A stretch of DNA of 64,000 bases from Plasmodium coatneyi (Eukaryota > Apicomplexa > Aconoidasida > Haemosporida > Plasmodiidae): positions 1,612,001 to 1,676,000 of the forward strand of contig NC_033567.1 of the NCBI RefSeq assembly GCF_001680005.1. The letters run 5' to 3'. Every line of letters begins with the position of its first letter. The first letter of the stretch is position 1. Made by a program: the position numbers and the translations under genes. Positions 56,605-64,000 of this stretch are shown in pieces. Below the pieces are notes generated by a model. It was not told the DNA's origin. It did not search any database and saw only the letters and a list, made by a program, of their open reading frames with translations.

Positions 56605-57829
56605 CAACCTAAACACTTAACCATAAACCCTGAATCCCGAATCCTGAATCCTGAATCCTGAATCTCTGAACCCTAAATGCTAAATCCTAAACCATGAACC
56701 CTAAACCCTGAATCCTGAATCTCTGAACCCTAAATACTAAAACCTAAACCTACAAGCCTAAACCCTGAACCCTAAACCCTTAACCCTAAACATGGAACCC
56801 TAAACCCTTAACCCTAAACCCTGAACCCTAAACCTTGAACCCTAAACCCTGAAACCTTAAACCTGAACCCTAGACTCTGAATCCTAAACCCTGAACCCTA
56901 AACCCTGAACCCTAAACCCTAAACCCTAAACCCTGAACCCTGAACCCTAACCCCTGAACCCTTAACCCTGAACCCTAGACTCTGAATCCTCAATCCTAAA
57001 CCCTAAAACCTAAACCCTAAACCCTAAACCCTAAACCCTAAACCCTAAACCCTAAACCCTGAACCCTAAACCCTAAACCCTGAACCCTGAACCCTAAACC
57101 CTAAACCCTAAACCCTAAACCCTGAACCCTGAACCCTAAACCCTGAACCCTGAACCCTAAACCCTGAACCCTAAACCCTGAACCCTAAACCCTGAACCCT
57201 AAACCCTAAACCTGAACCCTAAACCCTAAACCCTGAACCCTGAACCCTAAACCCTAAACCCTAAACCCTGAACCCTAAACCCTAAACCCTAAACCCTAAA
57301 CCCTAAACCCTAAACCCTAAACCCTAAACCCTGAACCCTGAACCCTGAACCCTAAACCCTGAACCCTAAACCCTAAACCCTGAACCCTAAACCCTAAACC
57401 CTAAACCCTGAACCCTAAACCCTAAACCCTAAAACCCTAAACCCTGAACCCTAAACCCTAAACCCTAAACCTAAACCCTAAACCCTGAACCCTAAACCCT
57501 AAACCCTAAACCCTGAACCCTAAACCCTGAACCCTAAACCCTAAACCCTGAACCCTAAACCCTAAACCCTAAACCCTGAACCCTAAACCCTGAACCCTAA
57601 ACCCTGAACCCTGAACCCTAAACCCTGAACCCTGAACCCTGAACCCTGAACCCTAAACCCTGAACCCTGAACCCTAAACCCTGAACCCTAAACCCTAAAC
57701 CCTGAACCCTAAACCCTGAACCCTAAACCCTAAACCCTAAACCCTGAACCCTGAACCCTAAACCCTAAACCCTGAACCCTAACCCTAAACCCTGAACCCT
57801 GAACCCTAAACCCTAAACCCTGAACCCTG
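56605..57829. repeat. Interstitial telomere-type array (CCCTAAA / CCCTGAA)
   Basis: About 1.2 kb of the Plasmodium telomere heptamer GGGTT(T/C)A, shown C-rich on the plus strand. The first 200 bases (56605-56800) are degenerate (for example tgaatcc, taaatgc variants); from about 56880 units are nearly perfect with CCCTAAA and CCCTGAA intermixed. The array ends abruptly at 57829. Its strand order is that of a left-hand telomere, with the antigen genes on its right and chromosome core on its left. Interstitial arrays of this heptamer near SICAvar and kir genes are known from P. knowlesi. Confidence 0.95.
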
Positions 57830-58790
57830 TAATTAAGCTAAAAATAAGAGCGAATGAGAAAAAAAAAAAATCGCATAATGGAATAGAAGGGAAAGGAGGA
57901 GCAGGGGAGGGGAGGCAAGTTTCTTTATGTGTTCTTCACTGATTCACTATAGATATATAGATATGTTCTCTAAGGCAGAAAATTTAACATCTATGTACTA
58001 CTTACATTTATATGTTATTGTTATTTGAAAAGGGAGGTGGTTGTTAATTAAAAAAATTATTAACACATGCAGTGTAGTTTATAAACAGCGAATAAATTTT
58101 TCTCTCCTTCCCTCTTCTTAAGATATACACATTCGTCAACAATTCATGATAAGCATGATGCTCATATGGAATGAAATGAAAGGAAGGGGAAGGAACGAAA
58201 GGAGGGAAGGAAAAAATAGTTACGAAGTATTCGTTACAGAATATTTCATGTGGAAAGGGAATAAAAAGAATTAAGCACATGGAACAGAAAATAATGTGTT
58301 GTATACACATATAAAATAATGAACTTCCCAATACACCCACCCCCACGCACTCCCCCCCACCAAACACTCCCCCATTTTAAGAACTACACTAAAAAAAAGT
58401 ACTACATACTCCGCATCCTCCTGCTCCTTCCCTCCCCCTAATAAAATATATATAAGGGGGATAAGCGACAACCCCCCTTTCCCCCCCCAAAAGGGTGTAT
58501 GTACACTATTACCAAGTACATATTACCATGGCATATTACGGAGCACATCATAATGGTACAGTACAACATGGCACAGTACAATATATTGCACAATATACTG
58601 TACACAATATATATAGTTTGTGTTGTACAATAATAAAGGGGGAAAATATATTAATAATAAAATAATAATAAAACAAACAAAGAACCACAAATGACGGCAA
58701 CAGAAAATGTGTTGTTTGTGTGTGTTGTGTGTACATGGTAACTTTTATTAAGGATGTTACATCCTACATGTTACATTCTCGCTATGAAGG
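57830..58790. other. Intergenic, between telomere-type array and orphan tail exon
   Basis: Mixed low-complexity sequence: a purine-rich patch at 57850-57920, a C-rich patch at 58330-58490, and gtacaatat microsatellite-like sequence at 58550-58640. No supported coding frame. It should carry any 3' UTR of the tail exon to its right. Confidence 0.5.
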
Positions 58791-59135
58791 TTACATTATC
58801 CCATAACTAATATTTCTTGACCTCTGCCTTTCGCTGCTACTTTGCCCCTGTGGTCTTTGCCTATGTTGCGGACGTCGTTGTGGACGTCCTTTTTCCCTTC
58901 TATTGTTACTTCTTCTTCCCGTGGGTGGTGGTGGCGGCACACCATAAATGGTAGAATTATCTTCTGTTGTTGAACCTATTGTCGAAATATCTATAGAAGA
59001 AGTTTCTTTTTCTGTTGTTGTATATAATGTGTCGTTGTCCTTAAAGTGGTAACGTCCCACAGCGGACCTTTTTCCTCTGTTTTTTTTACTGCTGCTGCTT
59101 TTATTCAGGCAAAACTTATCAAGCGCAGTGGGCAA
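58791..59135 (-). pseudogene. Orphan KIR/PIR-type cytoplasmic tail exon
   Basis: A minus-strand frame encodes a tail homologous to the last exon of the SICA-like gene: a basic patch (SSSSKKNRGKRS), an S/T-rich middle (TTTEKETSSIDISTIGST), IYGVPPPPPTGRR, an R/Q-rich segment and the terminus RNISYGIM (compare NISYYRM). The frame stays open upstream to about 59275 but that part is H/Y-rich and unlike these families, and no acceptor of the usual AG-TAT kind is present. No matching membrane or ectodomain exon is seen up to 60.7 kb. It is best read as the surviving 3' exon of a broken antigen gene, though an unusual splice could make it live. Confidence 0.55.
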
Positions 59136-59689
59136 TAAATATAGGTCCCAGTGGTCGTCGCAACTTCTTTCATCATGATAAATATGATTGTTATGATAGT
59201 CATGTAGATAGTATCTTTGTTGCTGAAAGGAGTAATGATTCCAGAAGTGTCTATAATGTTGAAGATGAAAGTTCCATTAGTAGTGAAACAACCCATGTTG
59301 TTTGTGGTAGGGATGATTATAACTTTGATTGTGACGATGACATGTCTACGAACTTTGGCAGTGTAAACACTCCTTTTGAGGAGCGAAATAACGACTGTTC
59401 TCATTTGGTCTCTACAATTTCCGGCAGTATGCAAAGTCTTTTTAAGCTGGAAGGTGATGATGACTACAATGCCCATTATCCATCACCATTAATAGAAGTA
59501 TTAGTGCGGGAAAGGGGTAAAAATGCTACATTTAATGAAAAGGAACATCAATTTAGTAATAAAAATGCGATTACATCTATTCCCCGGGCTTCCGGAATAT
59601 CCATACTCCTTTCCTTCATTAATACCTTTGTACGTCAATTAATGTGCTCTGTCCCCATAGCATTAGTGGTATTTTTAAGCATGATATAA
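59109..59689 (+). CDS. Candidate exon of a plus-strand protein, possibly exported
   Basis: After a strong acceptor (T-rich tract, then ATTCAG at 59103-59108) a frame of 193 codons runs to a stop at 59689. It is D/S/N-rich with several cysteines (HHDKYDCYDSHVDSIF; SSISSETTHVVCGRDDYNFD) and ends in a hydrophobic stretch (IALVVFLSMI). The layout recalls two-exon Plasmodium exported proteins, but no signal-peptide exon was found upstream and no PEXEL motif is visible. Its first 27 bases overlap the orphan tail exon on the other strand. It could be a truncated gene or a long chance frame. Confidence 0.35.
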
Positions 59690-60717
59690 GTGATGTACAC
59701 ACATGTGCGAATAATTGATAACCTCTTTAAGTGGTATGAAAGGAAATAAGTGGCGACATCCATAGGGTGATGTGCAGGAAGGAAGATTGTTAGGTAGGTG
59801 AAAAGGTGATGTTGAAGAGGAAGGGGAACCACCTACTGTTCAAAATCACACTTCGTTAAAAAAACAAACATCCCCCATATAAGAAGGAAAAAAATGATTA
59901 CTGGAAGGGGATAAAAGTAGAAAAAAAAAACATATATATAAGAACAATAAAATGGGCAAAACTGTACTTGGTCCACTATCTACATAATATGTTAATCTAG
60001 AGTAACGTCGTAATTTTGAAACTGCGTATCACTCACAAACGTAGTTGGAATTTATGACATTCTGTATACATATATATATCCTTCATATGAAAGAACATGG
60101 ATGCACTCGTTCTTTCTAATATTGTAGAGCAAGACTTCTATATTTTCATTCCACACTATGTTTTTTATTAAATGATGAACATGTAAAATGAGTATACTAT
60201 TAATGTTACTTATTAATATATATTTCACCAACTAAGAGGATATAGGAGTTAAATTTAATATACCTATAACCGAATTTTATATGGGGTAAAGAATCTATCA
60301 TATTGTGGCAACTGTACCATTCAAATGTAATACTGTTAATAAATGTAGAAAAAATAAAATATTTAGTAGCATGCACAAATTAATGTGTATCTAGTCAAGT
60401 GTACATGTATGCGTTAATTAAATATTGCAGTGCAAAATGGCAGAGTATGATATTCTAATATAGAATTGGACGAATATTTGCATAAATTAGTGTTATTATA
60501 GAATATGCAGTGTATTATATGTACCGTGTACATATTTGTGCTTTAACTTTTCCAGCAACTTTCTTTATATTATTATTTTTTCTTACATTTTGAACTATAA
60601 AAAGGTCCTTTATTATTTCCATATTTTCTGGCTCCTTGTTTGGTCTTAAATATGCAGCAAACATAAGTAAATATTAATACTGTGTACCTCAGTATTATGA
60701 TTCCTTAGTGGTAAAAT
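59690..60717. other. Intergenic, 3' side of the PIR gene
   Basis: AT-rich spacer, lower in GC than the core. It should include the 3' UTR of the minus-strand PIR gene. No gene or repeat of note is visible. Confidence 0.55.
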
Positions 60718-62075
60718 TTATATAGATTGATAGGATATATAGCTGGATGTGTCATCCGAAAATATACTATCTGTTTCTTCTGTATACAATGAAACTTCAT
60801 CCATGGCCCTCCTCCTTCTTCTATTTGTTCTGCCACGAAGGTGCTCACGAATCCAAGGACCAACGGGTGTATACTAATATATGTAGAAAGAGTTAGAATT
60901 AGGCACGTGTAATATATTTATTATTATGCATGTTGTGCAAATTCTTTGCCAATTCATACAATAATAATGATGTATGTTTTTTAGGGAGGAAATATTTGCT
61001 TACTCTATATAGTAAAGCGGCAATTAAAAAAATTGCGGCAACACGAAGAGTTCCAAGAGTAACTTGCATTCCGGTTTCGGAATTTCCAAATAGCCAATCA
61101 GCCTAAAAGTCGGTTAAAAGGTGTGTGTGTGTGTAAATAATAAAAGTGCAGAGTAATGTTGGATTTCCCTGCATTGGGGAATTACTTCATTTAAGAATTC
61201 CCTCATTTAAGAATTCCTTCATTTAAGAATTCTTCTCTTTCTGTGTAGGGGGCGTTATTACACTTACCATTTTACTGTGACATGGTAATTTGAATAATAG
61301 TGGATTATAATTATGGGTCTTGTAATCAGTACAGAGTTTTCGGTTTTTATATTTATCTAATGCACAAAATGTGCCGGCATAATGGAATAGTTCCTGTTTT
61401 CCTTTAATTTTATTATAATATGTGCACGTATTAAGGTCCTCATGATCTTCAGCCATAAAATTAAGATATTCATAATCAACATGATACTCATATAATTCCC
61501 TTCTCTTCTTCCAATCTGATTTCTCAAAAATACTAAAGTCAAGCTTACATTTATTATGATCAGTACTTGAACCGTTATATAATTCATTCACTGCACGTTG
61601 AATACTGTCGAAAACAATTTTCATATTATTTAATGAATCACTACTGAAAATATCAGTTAATTTATCGTGTAACCAATAATTTACTTGCAAGCAGACATCA
61701 TAACCATCATTATCAAAGGCCCATAGGTCAGGTGTTTCCATAAAAGTTAAAAACTTTGTACAAATTCCTTTCAACTTCTCATCTTCTGTACCATTGCCTG
61801 ATATTTTACATTTCCCATTATGTTTGGACGAATCGGAAGGTACCCTTTCCAAAATATCATAAATTACTTTTGATGGTAAACGCATTTCATGCGTTTTGGT
61901 AGATCCCTATATGAGGGAAGGTGTGTAACATAAATAAATGACTGTATTGTACAAATATGGGTAATATGCCTTACGTGAAATAATGCAATGAATTGAAGGA
62001 AATATTTGCTTGTTATGTATCACAATGAATGAAAATGTAAATAACATTAGCAGCTCCATTTGTTCCAGTCCCCAT
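60718..62075 (-). CDS. PIR (vir/kir) family variant antigen, four exons
   Basis: Minus-strand exons 62075-62046, 61906-61268, 61102-61004 and 60873-60718 join in phase 0 to about 307 residues. Exon 2 is the PIR ectodomain: MRLPSKVIYDIL, DVCLQVNYWLHDKL, CTYYNKIKGKQELFHYAGTF, C, and YNPLLFKLPC, with the usual cysteine spacing. Exon 3 has the membrane helix (LRVAAIFLIAALLYR). Exon 4 is the basic tail beginning YTPVGPWIREHLRGRTNRRR and ending SYISYQSI. Four short introns (139, 165 and 130 bases between coding exons) are normal for the family. PIR proteins are exported to or near the red-cell surface and vary between parasites. The ectodomain wording is closer to VIR/CYIR types than to classical KIR with CNFFYYWLGD. 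Exon 1 (MGTGTNGAAN) is the least certain. Confidence 0.85.
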
Positions 62076-63573
62076 GATCTGATGTAGAATTTTAAAAAAG
62101 GATTTGTACTTGCTTTATTCACTATTTTTCAGGACATATAATGTAGAGGATACATTCCTCATATGCAATATGTACGTAAGGTACTTTTTGATCTTATAAG
62201 TTTTTCTGCGGAATAAAATTAGAGTAAGTACAGTATCTTATATTTTATATGTAATGTGTAGTCCACACCCTTCGGGAACACTTTAATATGGAAGAAATAT
62301 GTAGATAAGTTCAGGATAAATGTATACACAACATAAGTAGGAGCAGGCGTTTAGAGCAAAAAATGTAACCTTCCTTTTCTCATAGGAATGAATTATCACT
62401 GCACTAATTTTTAAATTTAGCTTAGAATAATTATAGTTAATGAATTGTATAATTATTTTGAAGCTCCGATATATAAAGAATATGTGAAGCTGCGATCCTA
62501 GGTAGAGGGACCGGTAAATACTTTTCTCCCATGCGGAACAACAGAACACTATTCAAAATGTTGGAGTAGTAGTTACATGAAGAAATAGGACCTCATGAGC
62601 CCCCCTTTTAAGAATTCTGAAGGAATATTCATATACAACATAAAAATATGAAGAGCACCGTTTTAGGGTGTGCTGAATTTAATTGTTTTATAGGAATAAA
62701 TTTTTCTTTCTGCGAACACTTCTACAGCATTGTTAGAATAGAAAAGGAGTGCCACGGGAAATGCGTATATTTTTTTTTTGTTTCCGTTTCCCCTTTTTCA
62801 TATGGACCCTGTTTATATGATTGAAGCCCATGTGATTCCTCTGCTCATGAATATGTGAGGAACCGGTAAGGGAGAGAGAGAGAATCTTTTTTTTTCTCTT
62901 TCCGCGACGGCAGAGGACCGCTTCTTCTTTTTTTTTTCTTTCCTGTTAGCAAGTGCACGCAGGACCGCAGTTCTTTTGGACTGTACGCCGGGGATTTATT
63001 ACGTATTCTATAGAATTAAAATATATTCTAATGTGGTCATAAAAAATATATGTGTTCCTTTAAAATAAAAGTTCATTCACAGAAAAAAGGGAAAAAAGGA
63101 AAAAAAAATTTCAAGTATTATGCATACACAATAATTCGAATATAAGGAATAGTTGCGTGCTTTATCATTGTTTCTGCATATATATAGTATTTAAGTATTT
63201 CAAATTCCTTGCGTAATAAAAATTCTCCTACCACTATTAATAAATGGTAACTTATCTAATAAGTGGTATTTTTTAAAGTAGCTGCGTGAACATCTGTAGA
63301 ACCTATACAAAATGTTGTTCCTAGAATGAATTTTTCGCAATATAATAAATTCCTCAAAGGAAGGAGTCAACTTTACATTGTGTACATGCCATATAAAATG
63401 CCATTCTCTCTTCCTTACCTTATTCAATAACAACTGCGGTAGTTTCACTTTCATAATTGCTGTAATAGTTCGACCACCACAATCACAACAACCTTCCTTC
63501 CACCCACCATCCTAACAACCCACCTACCACCCTACCTCCTAACAACCCACCTACCACCAACCATCTTCCATCA
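62076..63573. other. Intergenic, upstream of the PIR gene
   Basis: This 1.5 kb holds the PIR promoter and the downstream flank of the partial gene at the right edge. It includes T-rich blocks at 62770, 62885 and 62930 and a cluster of accaccc/aacaacc repeats at 63470-63565. A minus-strand frame at 63454-63200 starts MKVKLPQLLLNK before a donor-like GTAAGG but could not be assigned. Confidence 0.45.
63200..63454 (-). CDS. Weak candidate frame upstream of the PIR gene
   Basis: 84 codons on the minus strand. The start (MKVKLPQLLLNK) is followed at once by GTAAGG, so it might be a first exon; the rest is rich in R, K, F, Y and I (SYFKKYHLLDKLPFINSGRR). Unrecognised. It may be a relic of a subtelomeric gene or chance in AT-rich DNA. 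Confidence 0.2.
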   Translation of the reverse strand: MKVKLPQLLLNKVRKREWHFIWHVHNVKLTPSFEEFIILRKIHSRNNILYRFYRCSRSYFKKYHLLDKLPFINSGRRIFITQGI

Positions 63574-63744
63574 TCATCTGGTGGATGATGATGAGGTATA
63601 TGGAATTGAATATTCTGACGAATTTATTGTTGTTGAGGTGTAATCGTCGCCGTCTGACAAGGTGTTCAAATCGTGGTTAATTGATCTTTTCTTCCTCCTA
63701 TCACTTCCAGAGTGATTATGTTTATTAAGGAAAAATGGTTTATA
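63574..63744 (-). CDS. Last exon of a PIR/KIR-type antigen gene, 5' part outside the window
   Basis: After an acceptor (TTTTTTCAG before 63744) a 57-codon exon encodes a cytoplasmic tail: YKPFFLNKHNHSGSDRRKKR, then SINHDLNTLSDGDDY and an S/T-rich end (SSEYSIPYTSSSSTR), then stop. It resembles exon 6 of the SICA-like gene (RSIERELNTLTEEDDYS), so the same tail family. Only the tail is in the window; the membrane and ectodomain exons should lie beyond 64000. The tail is shorter than the others and lacks the NISY-x-M terminus, so it may be a truncated or divergent version. Confidence 0.7.
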   Translation of the reverse strand, partial: YKPFFLNKHNHSGSDRRKKRSINHDLNTLSDGDDYTSTTINSSEYSIPYTSSSSTR

Positions 63745-63760
63745 CTGAAAAAAGGAAAGG

Positions 63761-64000
63761 AAAATAAGTTGGTGGAAGGACGGTTGTTAGGTGGACGGTG
63801 GTTGGTGGAAGTAAGGTTGTTAGTGGTGGTAGGGTGGAAGGAAGTTTGTTAGGTGGATGGTTGGTGGAAGGAAGTTTGTTAGGTGGGTGGTTGGTGGAAG
63901 GAAGTTTGTGTTAGGGGTATTAGAATGGAAAGGTTAGGGTTGGTAGGTGGAAGGAAGGTTGTTAGGGGTGGTAGGTGGACGGAAGTTTGTTAGGGGTGCA
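63761..64000. repeat. G-rich ggtggaaggaagtttgttag minisatellite in an antigen intron
   Basis: Repeating units of about 30-40 bases (ggtggaaggaagtttgttag with variants) fill the end of the window. G-rich on the plus strand, i.e. the opposite strand sense to the 33-bp intron repeat of the SICA-like gene and to the cluster at 63470-63565. It is probably the intron before the partial antigen exon. Confidence 0.8.

Noticed and set aside
56605..57829. True chromosome end
   Set aside because: Unique sequence with genes continues on both sides, so the array is interstitial in this assembly.

Overview
The window is nuclear DNA of a malaria parasite (Plasmodium), most likely one of the simian-malaria species that carry SICAvar and KIR/PIR variant antigens: P. 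knowlesi or P. coatneyi, less likely P. fragile or P. inui. The signs are moderate AT bias, long homopolymer tracts, large intergenic gaps, genes with low-complexity insertions, short GT-AG introns, a SICA-like antigen, a PIR (vir/kir) gene and an internal block of the Plasmodium telomere heptamer. No tRNA, rRNA, CRISPR array or transposon was seen.

Positions 1-50.6 kb are conserved chromosome core. In order: a long unrecognised protein with organelle-like N terminus (-); a possible 59-residue membrane protein (+); an Naa50/Naa60-like N-acetyltransferase split by huge insertions (+); a RAP-like organelle RNA protein (-); a nine-exon axonemal dynein intermediate chain (+); a tail-anchored TPR protein (+); ER glycerol-3-phosphate acyltransferase (-); a five-exon TMEM208/SND2-like ER protein rebuilt here (-); eIF3 subunit a (-); succinate dehydrogenase iron-sulfur subunit (+); a bromodomain protein matching BDP2 (-); and a Med18-like Mediator subunit (+). 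From memory, the acyltransferase - eIF3a - SDHB - BDP2 order is the order of PF3D7_1212500 to PF3D7_1212900 on P. falciparum chromosome 12.

At about 50.6 kb the character changes. From there to the window end lies a variant-antigen island: a six-exon SICA-like gene ending in a KIR/PIR-type cytoplasmic tail, pyrimidine-rich minisatellites, about 1.2 kb of CCCTAAA/CCCTGAA repeat, an orphan KIR-type tail exon abutting an opposing reading frame, a complete four-exon PIR gene, and the last exon of another PIR/KIR gene that runs off the right edge. All recognised antigen genes here are on the minus strand. SICAvar/kir genes beside interstitial telomeric repeats are a known trait of P. knowlesi chromosomes.

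The core genes are housekeeping or stage functions (translation, respiration, lipid synthesis, chromatin, male-gamete motility) and do not form a pathway. Spliced models were built by hand from GT/AG sites and reading phase; the SICA-like, PIR, dynein and TMEM208-like models all close in phase. A few very small or spliced candidates in the gaps (3.6, 20.2, 47.4 and 49.1-49.7 kb) are offered at low confidence.
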